From: Oscillospiraceae bacterium
GTDB lineage: Bacteria; Bacillota_A; Clostridia; Oscillospirales; Ruminococcaceae
Assembly: GCA_900766795.1 (NCBI GenBank)
Contig: CAAFWX010000387.1
Location: 1 to 9,037, forward strand
Direction: 5' to 3'
DNA length: 9,037 nt
How positions within the stretch are numbered: position 1 is the stretch's first letter; every line of letters begins with the position of its first letter. The position numbers and the translations under genes were made by a program. Below the pieces are notes generated by a model. It ran no database searches and was not told where the DNA came from. It worked only from the letters and a program-made list of their open reading frames with translations. Positions 1 through 6,440 of this stretch are shown piece by piece.

Positions 1-12
1 CTCTTCCGATCT
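1..12. other. Illumina adapter remnant at the contig end
   Basis: The first twelve bases are CTCTTCCGATCT, the 3' end of the standard Illumina adapter. On the minus strand they read AGATCGGAAGAG, the usual start of 3' adapter read-through. They fall exactly where the leftmost coding region is cut. They are very unlikely to be genomic, and the four codons they would add to that protein (RSEE) should be discarded. The true sequence begins at about base 13. Confidence 0.9.
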
Positions 13-228
13 GGAATCAAAGGCATATCCGCTCTCCACAGAATAGCTGCTGTCATCCACCGCAACCACATCCAAGCCCGAAACCACTCCCGTTCCGCAC
101 AGGAATCTTCGCATTGCACGCAGCTTGTCCGTCTGGTACTTCTGCTCGTCGTTGAAATCCCGTGCAGTAAGCTGCTTGCCTTTATAATAATTGTTCCTTA
201 TGAAAGGAAAAACCTCATTGTTGTTCAT
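13..228 (-). CDS. Conserved tail/baseplate-associated protein, N-terminal fragment (3' end missing)
   Basis: Only the first 72 codons are present, from ATG at 228-226 to the adapter junction; the rest lies beyond the contig end. The start is well supported: GGAGGT sits 7 nt upstream and the gene begins 18 nt after the preceding stop. The visible protein contains YYKGKQLTARDFNDEQKY (residues 14-31), then a basic stretch and GTGVVSGLDVVAVDD (residues 45-59), then the start of a beta-rich segment (YSVESGYAFD). This 'G-LLTA-DF--EQ-Y ... L-G-GVV-GL-V ... V-PG-A-D' pattern recurs, to my knowledge, in proteins encoded beside phage-tail-like baseplate genes, often as the head of longer fibre or peripheral tail proteins. 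Its exact role is not known to me. Being the last visible gene after the gpI-like protein, it is placed where fibre or receptor-binding proteins usually lie. Confidence is high that it is a real gene, moderate on role. Confidence 0.75.
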
Positions 229-235
229 ATATGCT

Positions 236-241
236 ACCTCC
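236..241 (-). promoter_or_regulatory. Ribosome binding site of the truncated tail-associated gene
   Basis: On the minus strand the sequence reads GGAGGT followed by 7 nt (AGCATAT) and the ATG at 228-226. The whole gap between the two genes (229-246) is 18 nt and holds only this site. Confidence 0.85.
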
Positions 242-246
242 GCTCA

Positions 247-1233
247 TTACAGCACAAATCCACTTCCGAAATCGTCGTCGGAGAGGACTATGCCTCCGTC
301 AATGCGGCCGGTGCCGCTGCGCCACAGTTCAAGGTGCGGGACGACCCCTGCCGGAGAAAAGTCCTCAAGCAGGCGAAGAAGCTCCGCATGATGACGTCCC
401 GAGGGTACGCAGTCGTATTCCACCTTCACGCTGAAGGAATAATCTGCTGAGTCCGTCACGATAACGGGGGCTTTTCCCAGAAGAATTTCGAACAGCTCGG
501 ATATCGCCTCTTCGGTTCCTTTCAGCCTTGTCAGCCTTGCAGACTCCCTGAGCAATTTCCGCATTGCGCTTTCCTCCCATATCGCCGTGACGCCGATTCC
601 CTGCCACGAAAGCAGGCGCTCAAGCTCCTCGCCCGTCGCAGTATCGGGGTTAAGCTCTTCTCCGAAATGGGTTATCTCATAGTCGGTTTCATCGGTTATC
701 AGCTTGAACATCGCCAACAAATCGGCAAGGCTGCCGTTATCGAGCTTTGTGAAAATCTCAGGCAGCGCCTGCATATAGCTGTTGTATGGATATGAGACGG
801 TTATGCTTTCGACAGTTATCGTGTTCCCGCTTTCGGGGAAAAACTCCGCCGCAAACCACAGATATCTGCCGCGCAGGCGGTGCAGCGGAATCGCTGTGGG
901 GTTCACAAAGGATAGCGCCGCCATATCGCTCAGCAGCTCGGATTTCCCGCATATAAGCTCCGCAAGCGCTTTCTCTATCGGGATTTTTTGGTTGTTGTGG
1001 CTTATAAAGCTGTCATCCGAGGCAATCACGGTGAGCCTAAGGCAATCCGTCTTTTTCATTGCCGCAAGCACGTTGGCTCTGTCCCAAATCATGCCTGCCA
1101 TCCCGCTGTCTATTGCGGGAGATATCCACAGACCTCCCTGCGAGAAGGAAAGTCCGCTCTCGGTTCGCTGCACATTCTGAGCAAATCCGATTGCGTTTGT
1201 GCTATTCGAAAATGTGAAATACTTCTCAGCCGT
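247..1233 (-). CDS. gpI-type phage tail / CIS baseplate protein with probable ACG start
   Basis: This is a wedge-periphery protein that in related tails links the J-like arm to fibres. Numbered from ACG at 1233-1231 it is 328 aa. An N-terminal beta domain is followed by RYLW (123-126), the YPYNSYMQALPEIF segment (148-161), a helical part with ERLLSWQGIGV (205-215), a helix-rich segment with RLKGTEEAISELFEILLG (236-253), and a C-terminal beta part ending in a short acidic, glycine-containing tail. The 'SYL--LP-iY', 'fL-Wla-w-g' and 'RGT--gl---l-l-tG' order is that of the tail protein I family seen in phage and eCIS loci. The start is odd. The first ordinary in-frame start is GTG at 1173-1171, but no ribosome binding site precedes it. 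The frame stays open upstream for 20 further codons after ACG (AEKYFTFSNSTNAIGFAQN) and a good AAGGGAG lies 9 nt before that ACG. ATC just upstream (1236-1234) is a rarer alternative. A conservative annotation would be 247-1173. Confidence 0.8.
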   Translation of the reverse strand, partial: TAEKYFTFSNSTNAIGFAQNVQRTESGLSFSQGGLWISPAIDSGMAGMIWDRANVLAAMKKTDCLRLTVIASDDSFISHNNQKIPIEKALAELICGKSELLSDMAALSFVNPTAIPLHRLRGRYLWFAAEFFPESGNTITVESITVSYPYNSYMQALPEIFTKLDNGSLADLLAMFKLITDETDYEITHFGEELNPDTATGEELERLLSWQGIGVTAIWEESAMRKLLRESARLTRLKGTEEAISELFEILLGKAPVIVTDSADYSFSVKVEYDCVPSGRHHAELLRLLEDFSPAGVVPHLELWRSGTGRIDGGIVLSDDDFGSGFVL

Positions 1234-1242
1234 GATTTCTCA

Positions 1243-1249
1243 CTCCCTT
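1243..1249 (-). promoter_or_regulatory. Ribosome binding site that decides the gpI-like start
   Basis: The minus strand reads TAAGGGAGTGAGAAATCACG. AAGGGAG lies 9 nt before ACG (1233-1231), 6 nt before ATC (1236-1234), and about 70 nt before the GTG at 1173-1171. It is the only Shine-Dalgarno-like sequence in the region. It sits just after the previous gene's stop, exactly as the sites of the neighbouring genes do. Confidence 0.7.
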
Positions 1250-1253
1250 ATCG

Positions 1254-3305
1254 TTAATTGTCGCAGCGCACATCTAATTTCTTGAGATATACCCTGCTAT
1301 GGGGCGGCGCGGTTATCGAGCCGTCGGAACGCAGCGAAGAATTTGCGTCGGAACAAGCAAGCGTCAGTTCCGCAACCTCGCTTACGCAGCCGAGGGAGTT
1401 CAGCGCCCGCATGATGGAGGAATAGTCTGCTGCACAGGTGGTGTTGTCCTCGAACAGCCGCTCCACGCATTGTCGGATTTCCGACTCCGCTGTGCGGAAA
1501 TACTCCCTGCTTTTCGCCCGAACCCTGACATTTATCGGAATATACAGCGGAAACCGCACAATCAGTTCCGTGGTAATCGGACAAAGCCTGCTCATGTAAC
1601 TATGCAGATTTGAAAGGTACCAAGAAAGGTCACCCACAAGCTTTTCGGCTTCGGGTAATGCGGGCTGAACCGACACGGTGACGGAATTCTGCCGCACCCT
1701 GCCGAACTCGTCCGTGGTGGCATAGACCTCCGCTCTTTTCAGAAGGATTCCTCTGCAGCCGAGGGCGCAGGAAACGTAATCCTCTTCTGAAAGAAGGGTG
1801 TGCTCCTTTGGCTCGGAGAGGATTCTCCCAAAAAACTCATCGGGGCGCTCCCACGATGTTCCTCCCTCGGCAGGGGTTATTCTGCAAGCCTTTATGTCCT
1901 CTGCGGATAAGCTTCCCGCAGGCATATTTCCCGCAGCGCCCTCGGTAAGCGCAAGCGAAATCAGATAAACATTTCCCGCGGGGGGAATCATTCCGTGGAC
2001 GTTATCTCCGAATACCACTTCCCCATCAGCATTAATCTCAAAGACCCGTTCGTTCGGAGAACAGCTCTTGAGAGCGGTGGTTCGTTTCCATCTGAAAAGC
2101 CCCGTTTTTCCCCCCGTTGTTTCGGAAACAAGAATCTCCGTTGTATCGGGATAGACTCCGCTGAAATTGACCTTCAAATGCTGATTTGCGCTTCCGTCAG
2201 AGCGCAGCACGCTGAAATCCCTGACATAGGGCTGCTCATAGAGAACCAGCAGCAAGGGCTGCTCGCAGGCTTTTTCGGCGAACAGCTCACGCAGCTTACT
2301 GCGCGAGGAAGTGACAAGGCGAAACCCGCCCTCGGCATCATCAATCTCGAACGCCACGTCAAGCTGAGAAGCCTCAACATAACCCTCGGGTGCTGCCACA
2401 AACAGCGCCGCATTCCTTCCTGCGGCAAGGGCATTGCTGAAATACATCGCATTCTTTTCGAACTCCTCGCGCCCGAATCCAACAGCGCTGCATTTTGTGT
2501 CAAGCTGTGCTGCGCTGCAAAAGTCGCTGTACATTCCCGTGAATGTGGGAAGCAGGTCAAAGGCGCGCTTCTTCACCACCGCTCTCAGCGGATAGAAACT
2601 GCCGGATTTCTCCTGCTGCCCTTTTATCGAAAAGCGCAGCGCCCCGCTGCAAAAGCAGTTGTACGTTCCATCGGACAGCATATTCACGGGGTGCCAGCCG
2701 ACCGCTCCGCCCTCATTTCCGTAGTACTGCCACTCGATTTTTGAGCCGACATCAAATGCGCTCATATCGTCGGGGAGCCTTCTTTCACATGCGTCAAAGG
2801 TCAGGAAAAGAGAGATTTCCTCTTTTGCTTCAAACGCCTTGTCAAACCCGATAAGAAAGCTGTCGCAGCCGTCGAAAAGCTCAATGCGCGGTGCGCTGTC
2901 GCTGAAACGGTATCGCTCGACCCTTCCTTCGACAGGTCTGCCGAAAAACAGGGGCTTTACGGCGGACAATTTCACGTTGTCCTGCGTTTCGAACACGGTG
3001 TTCTCGCACAAAAGCTTTGTTCCGCGCTGAACAACGCCCTCTCCGTCGAATGCGGCAAAGCACCTTGCGGGACTGAGTCTTTTCGGTTCGCCGCCGTAGA
3101 GCCTGCCGAGATTCACAAGTGCCTCGGAACTGATGATGTTCATGTTTTTCTGCTGAAGCTGCTGTATATACGTCAGCAGCTCGAGGAGAACTATGCCTAC
3201 GCTGTTTTCGGAAAAGCTGCTGCCTGCGAGCGCATGAAAACGCTGCTCGTACTCCGCAAACTTTTCTTCATACTCCCGCGGGGTTATCTCGGGCAGTTCA
3301 AGCAT
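1254..3305 (-). CDS. Baseplate J-like protein, second copy (Afp12-like by position)
   Basis: A 683-residue wedge component. The N-terminal helical part carries GIVLLELLTYIQQLQQ (37-52) and EALVNLGRLYGGEPKRLSPA (61-80), followed by a beta segment with VQRGTKLLCENTVFET (92-107). This matches the J-like head 'GI-LLE-layl----------eaf---a-----L-g----pa--------v--GT------FeT'. The middle holds a Trp-rich beta module (about 190-244, W192-Q-Y to L240-R). VFGDNVHGMIPPAGNVYLIS (431-450) followed by GAAGNMPAGSLS (456-467) is the family's 'FGDG-hG--pP-g--i' and 'G--GN--ag-l' signature. After SEEDYVSCAL (506-515) come the C-terminal alpha/beta domains typical of baseplate J proteins. The ATG at 3305-3303 has AAGGAG 8 nt upstream and lies 18 nt after the preceding stop. 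The frame is intact and ends in TAA. Calling it Afp12-like rests on gene order and is inference. Confidence 0.85.
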   Translation of the reverse strand: MLELPEITPREYEEKFAEYEQRFHALAGSSFSENSVGIVLLELLTYIQQLQQKNMNIISSEALVNLGRLYGGEPKRLSPARCFAAFDGEGVVQRGTKLLCENTVFETQDNVKLSAVKPLFFGRPVEGRVERYRFSDSAPRIELFDGCDSFLIGFDKAFEAKEEISLFLTFDACERRLPDDMSAFDVGSKIEWQYYGNEGGAVGWHPVNMLSDGTYNCFCSGALRFSIKGQQEKSGSFYPLRAVVKKRAFDLLPTFTGMYSDFCSAAQLDTKCSAVGFGREEFEKNAMYFSNALAAGRNAALFVAAPEGYVEASQLDVAFEIDDAEGGFRLVTSSRSKLRELFAEKACEQPLLLVLYEQPYVRDFSVLRSDGSANQHLKVNFSGVYPDTTEILVSETTGGKTGLFRWKRTTALKSCSPNERVFEINADGEVVFGDNVHGMIPPAGNVYLISLALTEGAAGNMPAGSLSAEDIKACRITPAEGGTSWERPDEFFGRILSEPKEHTLLSEEDYVSCALGCRGILLKRAEVYATTDEFGRVRQNSVTVSVQPALPEAEKLVGDLSWYLSNLHSYMSRLCPITTELIVRFPLYIPINVRVRAKSREYFRTAESEIRQCVERLFEDNTTCAADYSSIMRALNSLGCVSEVAELTLACSDANSSLRSDGSITAPPHSRVYLKKLDVRCDN

Positions 3306-3313
3306 TGGAATCT

Positions 3314-3319
3314 CTCCTT
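3314..3319 (-). promoter_or_regulatory. Ribosome binding site of the second J-like gene
   Basis: The minus strand reads AAGGAG, then 8 nt (AGATTCCA), then ATG at 3305-3303. It occupies the 18-nt gap (3306-3323) after the TAA of the upstream J-like gene. Confidence 0.85.
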
Positions 3320-3323
3320 TTTG

Positions 3324-6029
3324 TTAGATTAGTATATTCTTCTCGCGAATCTGAATTACAGGCTCACCCGCAATCGGCACTCCGTGCGGATATTCCGCAA
3401 GTCTTTCAAGGTCGAACATTCGGTTTTCGCAGCGGCACATTACCGTAAGGCTTGCCACCTCCACCACATGATTTGTCCCGAGAACCACTCCGCGAATCAT
3501 CTCCGTGTTCGGATAGGAGCCTATGTCAAAGCCCTTTCCCGATACGCCGCCGCGCAGGGGCGAAATATACTCCCTCAGCCGCGCGGAGATGTCCGCGTGA
3601 ATCGTCTGGGGATATGCCTCGCCGTCGGAAATTACCGTTGCGTTTACAAGCAGCTCCACATAGTCCGCGTGCTTAACCGTCAGCTTATCCCGCATATAGA
3701 AGGGCATAGAATCCAGCACCCTCTGCTTTACCTTGCGCTCGGTTAATCGGAACGCGTTGCTGTCGAAGTCCTCCGTCAAAAGCACAAGGGTCAGCGCCCC
3801 GTTCCTCTCGCGAAAGCACCTCGCTTTCTTAACGGCGCTGTCCGCAAACTTAACGGCGGTCACATAATCCTCCGCGCTTATACAGCGGTCAAGGGAACGC
3901 AGCTTTTGTGCGCCGCGTTTTGCGCATTCGCTGTCGGTTTCGCTATCCCGTCCGCCAAAGGAAGGCTCGGGATTATACACCCTGTCCACGAACGGAACGG
4001 GGTCGAGGAAACGGTCTATCTCCTCCGCAGCTGCGTTGCCCTCGGCGCCACGGGTGACGTAATACCGAACGCGGACATTCGGCTCGTTCGAATATGCGGG
4101 GACAAAGCCGCGGTCAAACGCAATCCGCCCCTCCCGCTTTTCGAGGGTATATTTGCTCTCGTCAAGCTCACGCCACTCGCCATCCGACAGGACGCTTACC
4201 ATAGCGCTTACCACGCCTCCCTCCGCAAGCTTCAGAGGCTCGCCAAGGTAAGTGAAAGTCATCTGCGGCATTTCGGCGCGCTGGGTTACGGCGACAACAT
4301 CGAACAGAATCCCGTCAAGGGGGCAGTGCGCCGACTCGTCGGAAACGCTGGCGCGCAGCCAGCTGCCCTCCTCTCCGAAAAGCCTTGTCTGCGCCATTTT
4401 TTCGGTGATTCCAAAGGTGATAATTCCGCTCTCGGTGAGTCCGGAAGTACGGTCGGATACGTTTATCTCTTTCCACTCGGTTTCGCTGCCGTGCTGACAG
4501 AAAGCCTCCCAACTTAGCCCGCGCCCGTCAAAGCGGCTGCTCGGCAAACAGAAGAACGCATTCGAATAGCCTATCGGCAGCGGCTTGTCAAGGCACAGAT
4601 AGGAGTAGCTACGGCTAAGCATTTCGCTGCGGCGAATGTAATGCTCTGCGCTGCTAAGCTCGGTTAGCTCGGCTCTGTGGCAGAGGAATGCCCTATCGGC
4701 GCACAGTCCGCCCTCATAGGAATAGGACACGCTCAGCCCGCTTATTTTCGGCAGGCGATAAATCATTTTATCGGAATACCCCGCCGTTATCCGCCTTATT
4801 CGGCAGCGCAGGAACAGTCCCTCGTCCGCGCCGACGGAGGTGGGCGCAATGTCCTCGGGGCAGGTGAAGCTGATGTTCAACGGTTTTGTGTCATCGCCCA
4901 CAAACACCGAGGTGTTGCTGTCGTCGCGGTACAGCCTGCTCCAGCCCAAGCCGTTCCAATACTCCCAGAGAACGCTCTCCACATACTTTATCAGCGGGGG
5001 CTTTGGCTGAAGCTTTGAGGCGGGGATAACATTCTTCCAATGCATTTCAATTTCCTCAGCCGCTTCGCCGCCCACGTCTTCAAAGGAGATGTCAGCGGTG
5101 AGGGTCACGGTGCTGCCGCTCTTGCTGAAACACTCATCTGAGCGGATATAGAACGCGTCGTATTCGGTAGGCTCTGCGGAGAAGGGGAAGAAATCGTCCT
5201 GCGGGAGCATTTCATCGTTGAAATACATCGAACGGGGGGGAATCTTTTTCGTTTCGGGATAGAGTTCAAGGGTTTTCAGGCTCACGGCGGGCATTATCCT
5301 CTCGTCCTCGAATACCACCCGCAGCCAGCGCCCCTCCCTGCCCTCAAACTCGCACAGCGGAACGCTCTCGGAAAAGGAAAGCTCGAATTGCCCCTCGGAA
5401 TAGGTGAAACCGCTCACGGGCTTGAACCCGTCCCGGGTCAGGTACTCCCAGCGGATTTTCGCGGGATTCAGCTGCGCGGGCGGCGCATTTTTATGCTGGT
5501 CGGCGCGGCTCACGTCAAACAGCGCGCACCTGCATTTGAACTCCCCCTCGCTCAGCAAAAGGTTGCCCGCGCAAAAGCAAAGATAGGTTTTCGAGATACT
5601 CTCGCCGCGCATATCGAAGAGGCTTTCGTCGGTTCGCCACAGCCCCTTGTGGTTCGACGAGAACACCGCCTTTACCCTCGCGCCTACGGCATACAGGTCG
5701 GACATGGTAGTATACTCCGCCCGCTCGCTTGCAAGCCTTGTCCCCTTTTTGAGGTACACCGTGTTGTCCGCGGTGGGAATCACGCGGATATACCCGTAGG
5801 CGGGCTGCGCGCCCTCCCGTTCCATTCCGAACATACTCAGGTACATCCTGTAATGCCGCTCGGATATTACGGGCAAAAGCCGCCTGTTTTCCTCCGTCAT
5901 CTCGGAGAACAGCTTTGCAAGCGCCGATATCTGTCCGCCCTCGGTATAGGTCCATGAGGGCAGGTAATATTTCGCCAGCCGATTCATCTGTTCAAGTATT
6001 TCAGCGCTGTTTCGGGACAGCTTTCGCAT
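3324..6029 (-). CDS. Large baseplate J-like / putative baseplate assembly protein (Afp11-like by position)
   Basis: A 901-residue protein likely to form the main baseplate wedge arm. The N-terminus has a helical head (LPSWTYTEGGQISALAKLF, 23-41, through MTEENRRLLPVISERHYRMYLSMFG, 44-68) and then VIPTADNTVYLKKGTRLASE (83-102), the 'iP-GT-----' entry to the J fold. The long middle contains three diverged copies of a Trp-rich beta module (about 193-242, 353-413 and 505-564), a composition I associate with the 'putative baseplate assembly protein' group rather than short P2-type gpJ. The C-terminal part has RSLDRCISAEDYVTAVKFAD (711-730), LTVKHADYVELLVNATVI (783-800) and GFDIGSYPNTEMIRGVVLGTNHV (833-855), matching the 'RA-t--DYe-la', 'p-yv-v-v-a-v' and 'g----s-i---i----gv--v' order of J proteins. 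The ATG at 6029-6027 has AGGAGG 9 nt upstream. No frameshift is seen. It is followed by the shorter J-like gene after 18 nt. Confidence 0.88.
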   Translation of the reverse strand: MRKLSRNSAEILEQMNRLAKYYLPSWTYTEGGQISALAKLFSEMTEENRRLLPVISERHYRMYLSMFGMEREGAQPAYGYIRVIPTADNTVYLKKGTRLASERAEYTTMSDLYAVGARVKAVFSSNHKGLWRTDESLFDMRGESISKTYLCFCAGNLLLSEGEFKCRCALFDVSRADQHKNAPPAQLNPAKIRWEYLTRDGFKPVSGFTYSEGQFELSFSESVPLCEFEGREGRWLRVVFEDERIMPAVSLKTLELYPETKKIPPRSMYFNDEMLPQDDFFPFSAEPTEYDAFYIRSDECFSKSGSTVTLTADISFEDVGGEAAEEIEMHWKNVIPASKLQPKPPLIKYVESVLWEYWNGLGWSRLYRDDSNTSVFVGDDTKPLNISFTCPEDIAPTSVGADEGLFLRCRIRRITAGYSDKMIYRLPKISGLSVSYSYEGGLCADRAFLCHRAELTELSSAEHYIRRSEMLSRSYSYLCLDKPLPIGYSNAFFCLPSSRFDGRGLSWEAFCQHGSETEWKEINVSDRTSGLTESGIITFGITEKMAQTRLFGEEGSWLRASVSDESAHCPLDGILFDVVAVTQRAEMPQMTFTYLGEPLKLAEGGVVSAMVSVLSDGEWRELDESKYTLEKREGRIAFDRGFVPAYSNEPNVRVRYYVTRGAEGNAAAEEIDRFLDPVPFVDRVYNPEPSFGGRDSETDSECAKRGAQKLRSLDRCISAEDYVTAVKFADSAVKKARCFRERNGALTLVLLTEDFDSNAFRLTERKVKQRVLDSMPFYMRDKLTVKHADYVELLVNATVISDGEAYPQTIHADISARLREYISPLRGGVSGKGFDIGSYPNTEMIRGVVLGTNHVVEVASLTVMCRCENRMFDLERLAEYPHGVPIAGEPVIQIREKNILI
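4338..5453 (-). repeat. Three diverged Trp-rich beta modules within the large J-like protein
   Basis: By eye three segments share one pattern: a W-E-(Y/A) start, a middle with G and aromatic residues, a beta strand of the type 'G-i-f', then (W/F)-L-R. They lie at 5453-5304 (RWEYL to RWLRVVF), 4973-4791 (LWEYWNG to LFLRCRI) and 4517-4338 (SWEAF to SWLRASV). A fourth, weaker copy is in the next gene at 2738-2574 (EWQYYG to YPLRAVV). Identity is low and the boundaries are approximate. This is protein-level repetition, not a DNA repeat. Confidence 0.55.
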
Positions 6030-6038
6030 ACCTTGCCC

Positions 6039-6044
6039 CCTCCT
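6039..6044 (-). promoter_or_regulatory. Ribosome binding site of the large J-like gene
   Basis: The minus strand reads AGAAGGAGG, then 9 nt (GGGCAAGGT), then ATG at 6029-6027. It lies in the 18-nt gap (6030-6047) after the gp25-like stop codon. Confidence 0.85.
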
Positions 6045-6047
6045 TCT

Positions 6048-6440
6048 TTACATTTTTTCTCCAAGAACAAAGCTCATGCTCTGCTCATGGGCGTTTTCCG
6101 CTATTCGATAGGATATTGTTATCAGCAAGGTTTCGGGCGTTACCTCATGCTCGTTTCCCAAGTCCATGCTGACGGTGACGTCACATACGCGCGGCTCGTA
6201 CTGCGCTATGGCGGTTTTTATTTCCCGCTCGATTCTCGAAAGCAGCGTGTAATTTATGCTCTCAAATGCAAACTGCTCAAGGTCGCAGCCGTAATTCGGG
6301 CGCATGACCCGCTCCCCTTTTCGGGTGCTCAAAAGCAAAATCAGCGACTGGGCAATCTCATCGTCAAGGCTGTTAAGAGCCGCCTCGCCGTTGTCGCCTA
6401 TCTCAAGGGGATAGTGCATATCAATCAAATACGGACTCAT
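6048..6440 (-). CDS. gp25-like (GPW_gp25) baseplate wedge protein
   Basis: A 130-residue protein, the usual size for gp25/Afp9/TssE relatives, which sit in the baseplate wedge and start sheath assembly. It shows the family order: PLEIGDNGEAALNSLDDEIAQSL (11-33), then KGERVMRPNYGCDL (41-54), then a helical stretch, then the diagnostic EPR triplet at 82-84 (QYEPRVCDVTV) and a beta-rich end (LLITISYRI). In T4 gp25 and T6SS TssE the EPR motif joins the wedge core. The chosen ATG at 6440-6438 is preceded by AAGGAG with 7 nt spacing. An in-frame upstream ATG at 6482 would add 14 residues (Arg-rich, not family-like) and has no comparable site. The gene overlaps the end of the upstream receptor gene by 20 nt, which suggests coupled translation. 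The large J-like gene follows after 18 nt. Confidence 0.92.
   Translation of the reverse strand: MSPYLIDMHYPLEIGDNGEAALNSLDDEIAQSLILLLSTRKGERVMRPNYGCDLEQFAFESINYTLLSRIEREIKTAIAQYEPRVCDVTVSMDLGNEHEVTPETLLITISYRIAENAHEQSMSFVLGEKM

Noticed and set aside
1171..1173. GTG at 1173 as the true start of the gpI-like gene
   Set aside because: No Shine-Dalgarno sequence precedes it. It would leave about 80 nt of untranslated gap in an otherwise tight operon and drop family-like N-terminal residues. It is kept only as the conservative alternative.
1995..2744. Plus-strand open frame of 249 codons opposite the second J-like gene
   Set aside because: The opposite strand carries the J-like signature motifs across the same bases, and this frame has no family-like sequence.
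3906..4517. Plus-strand open frame of 203 codons opposite the large J-like gene
   Set aside because: It is a shadow of the real gene and crosses one of the Trp-rich modules of the minus strand.
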